The translations under genes were made by a program, and so were the position numbers. Of a DNA stretch of 64,000 nt, positions 46,507 to 54,729 are shown in pieces. The notes under the pieces are model-generated. The model saw nothing but the letters and a program-made list of their open reading frames with translations, was not told where the DNA came from and searched no databases. Location: contig NZ_CP048000.1 of NCBI RefSeq assembly GCF_009931695.1, forward strand, positions 3,117,501-3,181,500, given 5' to 3'. Origin of the DNA: Anaerocolumna sedimenticola. GTDB lineage: Bacteria; Bacillota; Clostridia; Lachnospirales; Lachnospiraceae. Positions within the stretch are counted from its first letter, which is position 1; every line of letters begins with the position of its first letter.

Positions 46507-47811
46507 CTATATATAATTTGATTTTATCAATTCTTTTTTTGTAACGCTTTCAATTTTAAATACCAGATTATCAACTTCTATGGTACGGTCATCATGGTCA
46601 TTTGGAATTTCACCCATTGTATCAATTAATAAACCGGAAATCGTTTCATAATTATCTGAGGAAATATTTAAATCCAGCTTATCATTTAATTCATCAATAG
46701 TTAATAAACCATCAATAAGATAAGTGTTATTGTCTAATTTCTTGATCTTTGGTGTTGTAATATCGTATTCATCCTCAATATCACCCATAACTTCTTCCAC
46801 CAGGTCTTCCATCGTAACAATTCCGGAAAAACCACCATATTCATCGATTAATACGGCAATATGATTTTTAGATAACTGCAGTTCCTTAAATAATTCATAG
46901 ATATTCTTACTGTCCGGAACCAAGTATGGTTTAGTCATTATGGAACGGATATCAATATTACGGTAACCCACCTTTATTGCTTCCCTCATAAAATCTTTGG
47001 AATACAGGATACCGATAATATTATCAATATCATCTTCATAAACCGGAATCCGGGAGTATTTTGTTTCTAACAATTTGTCAATATAATCGTCAAGAGGATC
47101 TAATATATTGATTGCATATATATTTATCTTAGGAGTCATGATCTCCTTAGCAAGTTTATCATCAAATTCAATGATGGAATTAATCATTTCTTTTTCATTT
47201 TCATTCAGGACACCATGAACTTGTCCTTCTTCAACAAGGGACTTTATCTCTTCTCTTGATAAAATGTCTTCAACCATATCATTTTTTGCTCCAAATAATT
47301 TCATTACTAAATTGGTGGAAGCTGTAAGTAATCGAATAAATGGAGAGGCAGCCTTAGATATCAATATAATCGGTTTAACGGCAAACATGCTGATTGATTC
47401 CGTATTTTGTAATGCGACCCTCTTAGGCACCAGCTCACCGAAAACCAAGGTGAAATAAGATAATAATATAGTTATCAGGATTAAGGACATTTGATTACCA
47501 TATGGTATACGCATAGCTTCCAGCCATTGTCCTAAAGGTCCTGAAAGTCCGGTGGCAGCGGAAGCACTGGAAAAGAATCCGGCTAATGTAATAGCTACTT
47601 GAATTGTTGAGAAGAATTTAGTTGGTTCCTCAATTAATTTTTGAACTAGATCTGCCTTTTTATTGCCCGATTCTGCTAACCTTTTAATTTTATTTTTATT
47701 AACAGAAACGGTAGCCATTTCGGCACAGGAAAAAAAAGCATTAATAAATGTTAGTATAATAAGTATTACTATTTGAAAAATAATACTATCCCCGTCAGGG
47801 TCTGAATCCAT
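46507..47811 (-). CDS. CNNM/CorC/HlyC-family membrane protein with CBS domains
   Basis: A 434-residue protein often annotated as hemolysin or magnesium/cobalt efflux protein. An N-terminal DUF21 (CNNM) membrane domain (about 1-190, F-I-N-A-F-F-S-C-A-E-M-A), a pair of CBS domains (about 205-330, I-M-T-P and S-R-I-P-V-Y-E-D) and a C-terminal CorC_HlyC domain (about 345-430) are in the usual order. The family transports or senses divalent cations, probably magnesium. AGGAGGAAAG precedes the ATG. Haemolytic activity should not be assumed. Confidence 0.93.
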   Translation of the reverse strand: MDSDPDGDSIIFQIVILIILTFINAFFSCAEMATVSVNKNKIKRLAESGNKKADLVQKLIEEPTKFFSTIQVAITLAGFFSSASAATGLSGPLGQWLEAMRIPYGNQMSLILITILLSYFTLVFGELVPKRVALQNTESISMFAVKPIILISKAASPFIRLLTASTNLVMKLFGAKNDMVEDILSREEIKSLVEEGQVHGVLNENEKEMINSIIEFDDKLAKEIMTPKINIYAINILDPLDDYIDKLLETKYSRIPVYEDDIDNIIGILYSKDFMREAIKVGYRNIDIRSIMTKPYLVPDSKNIYELFKELQLSKNHIAVLIDEYGGFSGIVTMEDLVEEVMGDIEDEYDITTPKIKKLDNNTYLIDGLLTIDELNDKLDLNISSDNYETISGLLIDTMGEIPNDHDDRTIEVDNLVFKIESVTKKELIKSNYI

Positions 47812-48184
47812 TGTAACTTTCCTCCTAAAAATTTTAATATTAGTATAATAGCATAATTTTTTTATTATGCAAGTTTATGAGAAACCAATAACTATTCTAA
47901 TTAAATAATTCAACAGATATTACTTATAAATAAACAGATTTATTAATCATAAAGGTTCAGTCATTAAGAAAAACAAAGTTGTATTTTTCAATATTTTTTG
48001 ACCAGTCACAGAAAATCTTTGCTACATTTTCTATAATAAGCCAAATATCGGAAAATACAACTTATAAGTAAGTACGACGGAATATGCGATAGGATTAAAA
48101 GTCGTGTTCCTATTACCGTATGCACGGTAAAAAAGCACTATCTTTAGTCAGAATTATGAAAGGTAATTTCTGGTAATAATAGTA
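47812..48184. other. Intergenic region, AT-rich
   Basis: About 370 bases without a gene. A short block at about 48102-48150 (GTTCCTATTACCGTATGCACGG and the following AAAGCAC) resembles a block at 49874-49912; otherwise nothing was recognised. Confidence 0.4.
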
Positions 48185-48769
48185 TTATTGCCTGGAATTA
48201 TTCATGGGATTTAAGAAAAACTGATTTAAAATTCCAAAGGCCATAAAGTCAGCCATCTGTAATGCCTGAGTTTCAATGCTGTCAAATAAGGCTATATCGG
48301 AAGCGTATTTTCCGTTCAACCTGTATACAGCTTCATCTTCCGTCATCTTAAGATGTTCATAAAGTAGTGCCCGAAATTGTCTGGGGGACCAGTGTGGGTT
48401 GATTTCTCCAAGAAATAAAGCGATTTCATCCGCATTTTTATGCCATTTTTTCCTGTCCTCGTAAGCTGCTTCCGTATTACCGTTTTTCGTATTATTAACT
48501 AAACTGGCAGCTATTAAAAGATGTTCTTTTAATAAACCCTCAAAAGTTCTTGCTTTATCTGCAGAATAAAAATTCTTTAGCACTATAGCAAAATCAGTAG
48601 GATTACGCAGCAGTCTTTCCGTAACAAGTTCCAGATCTCCCAGATTAGATGCAGTACTTATTATAAATGTTCTGGTCCAAAAAACATGTTGTTCCCATAA
48701 TTTACGGAAAGCGTTAAATACATTGATTTGATTTTTGCAGTTGGATAAATTGTTGTTGTTGAATAGCAT
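48185..48769 (-). CDS. Conserved helical protein of unknown function
   Basis: I cannot name this 194-residue protein. It is predicted mostly helical, without signal peptide or membrane helices. Possibly metal-binding His/Glu residues are regularly spaced: W-E-Q-H-V-F-W-T-R, L-L-K-E-H-L-L-I-A, W-H-K-N-A-D-E-I and Y-E-H-L-K-M-T-E-D-E, which resembles a four-helix bundle. The opening 20 residues are poorly patterned and Asn-rich, so the start is uncertain, but AGGGAG lies before the ATG. It stands upstream of the CorC-family gene on the same strand, with a large gap. Confidence 0.75.
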   Translation of the reverse strand: MLFNNNNLSNCKNQINVFNAFRKLWEQHVFWTRTFIISTASNLGDLELVTERLLRNPTDFAIVLKNFYSADKARTFEGLLKEHLLIAASLVNNTKNGNTEAAYEDRKKWHKNADEIALFLGEINPHWSPRQFRALLYEHLKMTEDEAVYRLNGKYASDIALFDSIETQALQMADFMAFGILNQFFLNPMNNSRQ

Positions 48770-48875
48770 ACAATTTCTCCCTTTATTCTTTTTAGTTATT
48801 ATATGAGAGCGATTTATTTATGATACAAAAATTAATCAAATGCCGCATAGTAATCCTAACGGATACTATTTTCAG

Positions 48876-49619
48876 TTATTTTGTTTTTCCCTGATTTGCG
48901 ACCTGTTCCATCTGTGCTTTTATAATATCCGGATCACCCAGATAATATTTATTTATCACCTTAAAGTCCGTACTAAAGTCATAAACTAAAGGGATACCTG
49001 TTGGGATATTTACATCAATAATTTCTGATTCTGATAAATGATCCAGATGTTTTACCAAAGAGCGTATGGAATTGCCATGAGCAGCAATAAGTACTCTTTT
49101 ACCGGCAAGCATATCTTTCCTTATGACATCATTAAAGTAAGGAATAACACGATCTATGGTATCCTTAAGGCTTTCGCAAAATGGAAGTTCATCTTTGTCT
49201 ATATTCCTGTATTGCAATTGATTCTTTGGATTTTGTTCGTCTTCATCAGAAAGTTTCGGGGGACGGATATCAAAAGAACGCCGCCAAATCTTAACCTGGT
49301 CCTCTCCATATTTTTCTGCAGTTTCTGATTTGTTCAAGCCTTGAAGAGCTCCGTAATGACGTTCATTTAACTTCCAGGTTTTTATAACCGGAAGCCAGGT
49401 TCGGTCCATTTCGTCTAATACATAATATAGGGTGTGAATAGCTCTTTTTAGATAGGAAGTATAACAAATATCAAAATCAAACTCATTTTCTTTTAACAAT
49501 TTACCTGCAGCTTTGGCTTCTTCTCTGCCTTTTGGAGATAAGTCCACATCGGTCCAACCGGTAAAGAGATTTAATTTATTCCACTCACTTTCACCATGCC
49601 TGATTATTACCAGTTTCAT
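48876..49619 (-). CDS. gpmA: 2,3-bisphosphoglycerate-dependent phosphoglycerate mutase
   Basis: A 247-residue glycolytic enzyme interconverting 3- and 2-phosphoglycerate. R-H-G-E-S-E-W-N (7-14) carries the phosphorylated His8; [12 protein letters not shown] (about 88-99) and the second active-site His in A-A-H-G-N-S-I-R (about 183-190) are present. Length is typical. AGTGAGG precedes the ATG. Monocistronic. Confidence 0.97.
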   Translation of the reverse strand: MKLVIIRHGESEWNKLNLFTGWTDVDLSPKGREEAKAAGKLLKENEFDFDICYTSYLKRAIHTLYYVLDEMDRTWLPVIKTWKLNERHYGALQGLNKSETAEKYGEDQVKIWRRSFDIRPPKLSDEDEQNPKNQLQYRNIDKDELPFCESLKDTIDRVIPYFNDVIRKDMLAGKRVLIAAHGNSIRSLVKHLDHLSESEIIDVNIPTGIPLVYDFSTDFKVINKYYLGDPDIIKAQMEQVANQGKTK

Positions 49620-50100
49620 AATAGAACCTCACTTTCAATTTATTTAATAAGATCTGAGTCTCAAAAGTTACTCAAATCTTATTAGAAAATAACGAAACTT
49701 ATAATTTTTTAATACCATAAATATTGTTTCACAATTAAAAAAATTAATTTATTTATATATTTCATATTTGGTTATATTGTACTGCTTTTATATGTCATTT
49801 ACAAGAATAGCCTTTTTAAGAGATATTATATCGAATATCATATGGAATTTAGGATAAATTAATATTATAAAAAACATGTTCCTATAATCGGATACACGAC
49901 GGTAAAGCACCGCCTTATATCGGAAGAGAAAAGTATTCTTCCCATAAGTAATAATATTGTATGAAAATTATTAATTTTGTTGAGAACATAAAAAAGACTG
50001 GTTTATCAATATAAGAAGAAACATAAGAATTATGGCATAAAAAGTCATATTGACAGAGTTAATAAAATAAGATATACTCAGTAGGAAAGTAGGTATTTAA
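49620..50100. other. Divergent intergenic region between gpmA and the DUF2294 gene
   Basis: About 480 AT-rich bases. Seen: the DUF2294 promoter, a block at 49874-49912 similar to one near 48.1 kb, and weak similarity to repeat B (AACGAAACTTATAA, 49692-49705). No gene or RNA was recognised. Confidence 0.45.
50050..50078 (+). promoter_or_regulatory. Predicted sigma-A promoter of the DUF2294 gene
   Basis: Perfect TTGACA (50050-50055), 17 bases, TATACT (50073-50078), 23 bases before the start codon. Confidence 0.7.
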
Positions 50101-50466
50101 ATGACAAAGGGTCAATTAGAAGCTAGGTTAAGCGAGGCAATCAGTAAATATGAGATTGAGTATATGGGCCGAGGTCCAAAGGTAATAAAATCTTATATTA
50201 TTGGTGACATGATTATTGTAAGACTTCTGGGATTTTTAAGCCCATCGGAACAAAAACTTACAGAGAACCCTCAAGGTATTGAATTGTTTAAAAAAGTACG
50301 TACTTCACTCTTTGAAAGCGGGAGAGCATACTTGGAAACATTAATTCGTGAAATCGTGGATGTAGCCATTGTGAGCACTCATAGTGACATTAGCACTAAA
50401 ACCGGTGAAAAGGTGATCATTATAACTGTTGATAAAAACTTAGAAGACTTAATATTGCAAAAATAA
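50101..50466 (+). CDS. DUF2294-family protein
   Basis: A 121-residue protein with DUF2294 features: M-G-R-G-P-K near residue 22, I-I-G-D-M-I-I-V-R-L-L-G-F-L-S-P-S-E, G-I-E-L-F-K-K-V-R, and a C-terminal H-S-D-I-S-T-K-T-G-E-K-V. No membrane helix or signal. The family is found in Firmicutes and cyanobacteria and its function is not established. The ATG sits 22 bases after a consensus promoter, with only a weak ribosome site. Confidence 0.8.
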   Translation: MTKGQLEARLSEAISKYEIEYMGRGPKVIKSYIIGDMIIVRLLGFLSPSEQKLTENPQGIELFKKVRTSLFESGRAYLETLIREIVDVAIVSTHSDISTKTGEKVIIITVDKNLEDLILQK

Positions 50467-50507
50467 TTTCGGAAGACGATACAAAATAGCCAGACTAAGT
50501 TGTTAGT

Positions 50508-50548
50508 AAACCGATATCCATGGGATAACCATGGGTATCGGTTTTTTT
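50508..50548 (+). terminator. Terminator after the DUF2294 gene
   Basis: AAACCGATATCCATGG (50508-50523) pairs with CCATGGGTATCGGTTT (50529-50544) and ends in a T7 run. Confidence 0.9.
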
Positions 50549-50706
50549 GTTTAAAAGAAAAGTTCGGAGAATTTTCCTTTTAAACAAAAAGCCTCTCCGC
50601 GCAGGAAACGTCCCTAGCGGAAATAAAATATTAAACGAACAACTTAACCAGTCGATTTCCGTAAAATTATATATTTTCATCAGCATTCATTAGAAAGGAT
50701 AATAAG

Positions 50707-52584
50707 GTGATAGAATTGTTTCAAAAATTTATCTTATCGGAAGATGTACAAAATATCTTAAACAATTGTAAAAATGTCATAGTACCAAAAACCAGGGAAG
50801 AATTATTGGCATTAACCTTTGGTAATAATACAAATGATACATTTGAGGTAAAATATGAAGTAGTAGGTAAAGGCTCCGTTAGTGAGGCCACGGTTACCCG
50901 CTGTAAAAATGGGGCTGTTGTCAACTATCCGGATGATTATATGAGAAGACGCGATCCGGATTGTCTATTGGTTGCCGATGAATTGGGAACAGATAAACCA
51001 AGGTATGATGATGTCTATAAAGATGATTTTAATCCTCTGCGTGAGGCTACCTTAACCTGGTTAAAAGAACAGGAATTACTTGTGATACCTTTTATGGCCG
51101 GAGGTGTGGAATACGGTTATGAGGCTCTATTACTGGCTCCGGTGAATGCGGCATTTTTTGGAGCGGCATTGGCTGATTTACAGGGATTTATAAATATAGA
51201 TAAGTTTGAAAAAGAATTTACTCCGAAAGCGGTTGTATATTTGGCTCCTCCTTTTAGGCATACTCATTTTAACGGAAAACAGATAGTGATTCACAACCGA
51301 TTAACTGATTTACACGAAGTTTTTTCTTATAACCTATATCCTGGTCCTAGTGCTAAGAAAGGCATCTATGGTGTTCTCCTTAATATTGGAGAGAAAGAAG
51401 GATGGACTACGGTTCATGCTTCTACGGTAAAGGTTATAACTCCTTATGATAATGAAATCGTAATTATGCACGAGGGAGCTTCCGGCGGCGGCAAAAGTGA
51501 AATGGTAGAAAATATTCACAGGGAATTGGACGGAAGGGTTATCTTAGGCAGAAATACTGTAACCAAAGAGAAAAATTATATTGAACTCATTGATACCTGT
51601 GAACTTAGACCGGTCACCGATGATATGGCCATCTGCCATCCTGCCATGCAAAATGAAAGTAAAAAGCTGGTTGTAAAAGATGCGGAAGCCGGGTGGTTTT
51701 TACGTCTGGACCATATTAAAAAATACGGAACTTCTCCTCAGTTTGAAAGCATTTTTACACAACCCTCAGAACCGTTGGTATTTCTGAATGTACAGGGTGT
51801 GCCAAAAGCCACCTGCCTGGTATGGGAACATACATTAGACTCAGATGGAAAACCTTGTCCGAATCCCAGAGTAATATTACCGAGGCATCTGGTACCTAAT
51901 ATTGTAAATGAACCGGTTGAGGTTGATGTAAGAAGTTTTGGAGTAAGAACACCACCTTGTACAAAAGAGAACCCCAGTTATGGTATCCTTGGATTATTCC
52001 ATATACTGCCTCCTGCTCTTGCCTGGATATGGAGGCTTGTAGCACCCAGAGGGTATAATAATCCAAGTATTACTTCTTCTAATGCCATGACCAGTGAAGG
52101 GGTAGGTTCCTACTGGCCGTTTGCTACTGGTAAAATGGTAACCCAGGCAAATTTACTCTTAGAGCAGATTAAAAATTCTTCTCATACAAGATATGTATTA
52201 ATACCAAACCAGCATATCGGCGCTTATGAGGTAGGATTTATGCCTCAGTGGATCGCAAGGGAATATATAGCCAGAAGAGGCGGAGCAAAATTTAAACCGG
52301 AACATCTTGTGGAAGCCAGATGTAAACTGTTAGGTTATTGCCATGATTCCTTAAAGATAGAAGGACATTATATCAGAAAAGCTTTCTTACAGCCGGAGAT
52401 GCAGGCAGAGGTAGGAACAGAAGGGTATGATAAAGGTGCGGAGATTTTAGTTAATTTCTTTAAAAAAGAATTGATAAAATTTGATAATGAAAATCTTGAT
52501 CCTTTAGGAAAAGCAATTATTGAATGTTTCTTAAGAGACGGTTCTTTAGAAGAATTTAATCAATTAATTCCAATGAGGTATTAA
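50707..52584 (+). CDS. DUF4914-family protein, PEP-carboxykinase-like
   Basis: A 625-residue cytoplasmic protein that I assign to DUF4914. It contains a phosphate-binding loop E-G-A-S-G-G-G-K-S-E-M near residue 258 and a following R-P-V-T-D-D-M-A, an arrangement like that of PEP carboxykinase and HPr kinase folds. This suggests a kinase or nucleotide-dependent enzyme, not proven. A GTG start has AAAGGAT seven bases before it. It stands alone. Confidence 0.8.
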   Translation: MIELFQKFILSEDVQNILNNCKNVIVPKTREELLALTFGNNTNDTFEVKYEVVGKGSVSEATVTRCKNGAVVNYPDDYMRRRDPDCLLVADELGTDKPRYDDVYKDDFNPLREATLTWLKEQELLVIPFMAGGVEYGYEALLLAPVNAAFFGAALADLQGFINIDKFEKEFTPKAVVYLAPPFRHTHFNGKQIVIHNRLTDLHEVFSYNLYPGPSAKKGIYGVLLNIGEKEGWTTVHASTVKVITPYDNEIVIMHEGASGGGKSEMVENIHRELDGRVILGRNTVTKEKNYIELIDTCELRPVTDDMAICHPAMQNESKKLVVKDAEAGWFLRLDHIKKYGTSPQFESIFTQPSEPLVFLNVQGVPKATCLVWEHTLDSDGKPCPNPRVILPRHLVPNIVNEPVEVDVRSFGVRTPPCTKENPSYGILGLFHILPPALAWIWRLVAPRGYNNPSITSSNAMTSEGVGSYWPFATGKMVTQANLLLEQIKNSSHTRYVLIPNQHIGAYEVGFMPQWIAREYIARRGGAKFKPEHLVEARCKLLGYCHDSLKIEGHYIRKAFLQPEMQAEVGTEGYDKGAEILVNFFKKELIKFDNENLDPLGKAIIECFLRDGSLEEFNQLIPMRY

Positions 52585-52718
52585 TTTTTTATTGAATATG
52601 GTTTTTGATTCCGGAACATACTTATGGTGTAGTAAAAACTAATCTAGGTTAAGTTGTATGGTATATATGGAGAACTATTACATTTACCATAACAACAAAT
52701 TAATATGAGGAGATTAAT

Positions 52719-52853
52719 ATGCCAAAAGATAGTCAGCCAGATAATAAAAAAGCAAGAATGGAAAAAGCAAATGGTCAAACTCCCATAACCCGTGAAAATC
52801 AAAATCACAATAAAAATGCAAAGAGACAATCAATCAAAAATAATGATGTTTAG
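52719..52853 (+). CDS. Small hydrophilic protein, unknown
   Basis: A 44-codon gene with a good site (GAGGAG, 52707-52712) and no hydrophobic segment. It is rich in Lys, Asn and Gln (K-K-A-R-M-E-K-A-N-G-Q-T-P-I-T-R). It is followed after 12 bases by a second small gene with its own ribosome binding site, so the two are probably a bicistronic unit. Function unknown; small spore or stress proteins are a possibility. Confidence 0.6.
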   Translation: MPKDSQPDNKKARMEKANGQTPITRENQNHNKNAKRQSIKNNDV

Positions 52854-52865
52854 GGGGAGAGCAAT

Positions 52866-53036
52866 ATGGCTAAAGCAGGTATGAGACGTCCGGATCCAAG
52901 TGAACCCCATGGAACAGAAGGCGGACCGGGGATACACATGCAAAAAAATGATGTGAAACCTGTTCCGGAGATTCAGGGAAAAGCTAAGGCAGGACATGAG
53001 AAAGCGAATCCGATAAAATTTGATGGAAAATGGTAA
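52866..53036 (+). CDS. Small hydrophilic Gly/Pro/Lys-rich protein, unknown
   Basis: A 56-residue protein: A-K-A-G-M-R-R-P-D-P-S-E-P-H-G-T-E-G-G, then K-P-V-P-E-I-Q-G-K-A-K, ending K-F-D-G-K-W. GGGGGAGAG precedes the ATG and a terminator follows directly, so it is very probably a real gene. Such low-complexity, charged, wholly polar proteins recall small spore-associated proteins, but I cannot assign a family. Confidence 0.7.
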   Translation: MAKAGMRRPDPSEPHGTEGGPGIHMQKNDVKPVPEIQGKAKAGHEKANPIKFDGKW

Positions 53037-53042
53037 TTGTAA

Positions 53043-53085
53043 AATGGAGTTGTTATAAGTAAAATATAACAGCTCCATTTTTTTG
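53043..53085 (+). terminator. Terminator after the two small genes
   Basis: ATGGAG.TGTTATA (53044-53057) pairs with TATAACAGCTCCAT (53065-53078), followed by TTTTTT. Confidence 0.85.
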
Positions 53086-53155
53086 ATATGCATTTATTAA
53101 CTCAGGTATTTTTATAGAAAAAACAGTTTATATTTCATTATTCGTTAAAACATTG

Positions 53156-53187
53156 TATAATCGAATTGTACGAATTATGAATTCGTA
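53156..53187 (+). promoter_or_regulatory. murI promoter region with a palindrome
   Basis: A TATAAT (53156-53161) with a weak -35 is followed by TACGAATT-ATG-AATTCGTA (53169-53187), a perfect eight-base inverted repeat where transcription would begin; it may be an operator. Confidence 0.45.
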
Positions 53188-53255
53188 TGAAAAATAGTAA
53201 AAGTGAACTTATACGTAAAAAAGGATATTGATTTAACATATTGGAGGAATAAAAA

Positions 53256-54035
53256 ATGCAAATAGGTTTCTTTGACTCAGGCATCGGAGGTATTACTGTC
53301 TTATATGAGGCATTGAAAGTACTCCCTAAAGAAGATTATATATATTATGCAGATACATTAAACGTACCATATGGACCCAAACCCAAAGATGAAGTAAAAG
53401 AATATATCTTTAATGCAATTGATTTTATAACCAAACAAAGAGTCAAAGCTATCGTTATTGCCTGTAATACTGCAACAAGTGTAGCAATTGAAGAGTTAAG
53501 AGCAAAATATAGTATTCCTATCATTGGAATGGAACCTGCTGTAAAACCCGCAGTGGAAAATAATAAAGATAATAAAAGAGTCTTAGTGACTGCTACTGCT
53601 TTGACACTAAAAGAAGAAAAACTGCAAAATCTAATCGCAAAATTGGACAGCGGACATATTGTAGATTTATTACCTCTTCCTGAATTGGTCCAATTTGCAG
53701 AACGATTTGAGTTTGATGAACATACCGTATTACCATATCTTCGGAAACAGTTATCTGAATATGATTTATGTAATTATGAGACTATTGTTTTAGGTTGTAC
53801 GCATTTTCCTTATTATAAGGATATGTTTCGAAAGCTGCTTCCGCCTGAGGTGAGTATTATTGATGGGAGTTTTGGTACTGTAAAAAATCTGAAAAGAATT
53901 CTGGAAGAAAAGGATTTAATTAAGGAAGGTAATGGAAGTATTACTTTCTATCATTCAGGATTAAAAGTTGAGGATAATATAATATTGGATAAATACATAG
54001 GGTTATTGAAAAGATTAGATACTATTAATAAATAA
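53256..54035 (+). CDS. murI: Glutamate racemase
   Basis: A 259-residue cofactor-independent racemase providing D-glutamate for peptidoglycan. D-S-G-I-G-G-I-T-V (8-16), the first catalytic Cys in A-C-N-T-A-T-S (about 70-76) and the second in G-C-T-H-F-P (about 181-186) are intact. TTGGAGG precedes the ATG. Confidence 0.96.
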   Translation: MQIGFFDSGIGGITVLYEALKVLPKEDYIYYADTLNVPYGPKPKDEVKEYIFNAIDFITKQRVKAIVIACNTATSVAIEELRAKYSIPIIGMEPAVKPAVENNKDNKRVLVTATALTLKEEKLQNLIAKLDSGHIVDLLPLPELVQFAERFEFDEHTVLPYLRKQLSEYDLCNYETIVLGCTHFPYYKDMFRKLLPPEVSIIDGSFGTVKNLKRILEEKDLIKEGNGSITFYHSGLKVEDNIILDKYIGLLKRLDTINK

Positions 54036-54096
54036 AATCATTTTTAATTGAGAATTTAATTCGTTTATGAACAGGAGCCCGAATGAAAGAAAAAAT

Positions 54097-54468
54097 ATGA
54101 AATATAGTTTGTTAATCGGAATTTTTGTAGCCTTGATTAATTTCCTGTTACTTATCCTGGGAGTGAGATTTTTGCTTTTAAATGCTGTAATATTGCAGAA
54201 CATGATTGCTTATAGCATTCTCTCCTTAATAGTAGGAGGAATCACTGCAGTTTTAAGTTATTTTCATTTAAAACTTGCTGTTATTATTTATTTTTCAGGG
54301 ATTGTAATTGGATTTATTAATTTATATACCATGTTTGTTAAAGATACCAACGGATGGGGTGATCTGACTGGATTTATGTCTTATCTTGCCTGGTTATTTA
54401 TTGGTTTTATATCCGGTTTAATGGTACAATTTGTTTTATATCTTTATAAAAAGGTGAAACAAAAATGA
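54097..54468 (+). CDS. Small four-helix membrane protein (TIGR04086-like)
   Basis: A protein of about 123 residues with four predicted membrane helices and a basic C-terminal tail (Y-K-K-V-K-Q-K). It resembles the TIGR04086 family of uncharacterised Firmicutes membrane proteins by size and pattern; this is not certain. The ATG at 54067 has no ribosome site. An AGGAG (54073-54077) instead serves a five-codon frame starting at 54083 whose TGA overlaps ATG 54097 (ATGA), suggesting translational coupling from a mini-leader. Confidence 0.6.
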   Translation: MKYSLLIGIFVALINFLLLILGVRFLLLNAVILQNMIAYSILSLIVGGITAVLSYFHLKLAVIIYFSGIVIGFINLYTMFVKDTNGWGDLTGFMSYLAWLFIGFISGLMVQFVLYLYKKVKQK

Positions 54469-54538
54469 AAAAAGAAGTATATATAGAATTTAAATAGTTA
54501 AGGGCTTTCCCATAATTCATTCAGTGAAATTATGATAG

Positions 54539-54578
54539 AAATATGTGGGATAAATTAAAAAGCATATCCCACATATTA
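54539..54578. repeat. Perfect hairpin downstream of the membrane-protein gene
   Basis: AATATGTGGGATA pairs with TATCCCACATATT. Without a T run on either strand it is an uncertain terminator between the convergent membrane-protein and cooS genes. Confidence 0.5.
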
Positions 54579-54650
54579 CGGGTACAAGTACACTGGGTTA
54601 GAGATTGTGCAATCGCCCTTTGCATGAAAAAGTATTTTAAATTTTCTTTA

Positions 54651-54729
54651 CTCAAAGCGAAACTGATTCTAAACAAAACTGATTTTAAGTGAAACAGATT
54701 CTAAGCAAATCAGATTCTAAGCGAAACTG
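54651..54729. repeat. 16-bp tandem repeat, about five copies, at the 3' end of cooS
   Basis: On the minus strand the units are AGTTTCGCTTAGAATC, TGATTTGCTTAGAATC, TGTTTCACTTAAAATC, AGTTTTGTTTAGAATC and a partial AGTTTCGCTTTGAG. The first unit encodes the last residues and the stop codon of cooS (S-F-A-stop), so copies extend from the coding end into the 3' untranslated region. Confidence 0.8.

Noticed and set aside
46507-47811. Haemolysin (toxin) annotation
   Set aside because: The DUF21-CBS-CorC_HlyC order is that of CNNM-type cation transport proteins; the haemolysin name is historical.
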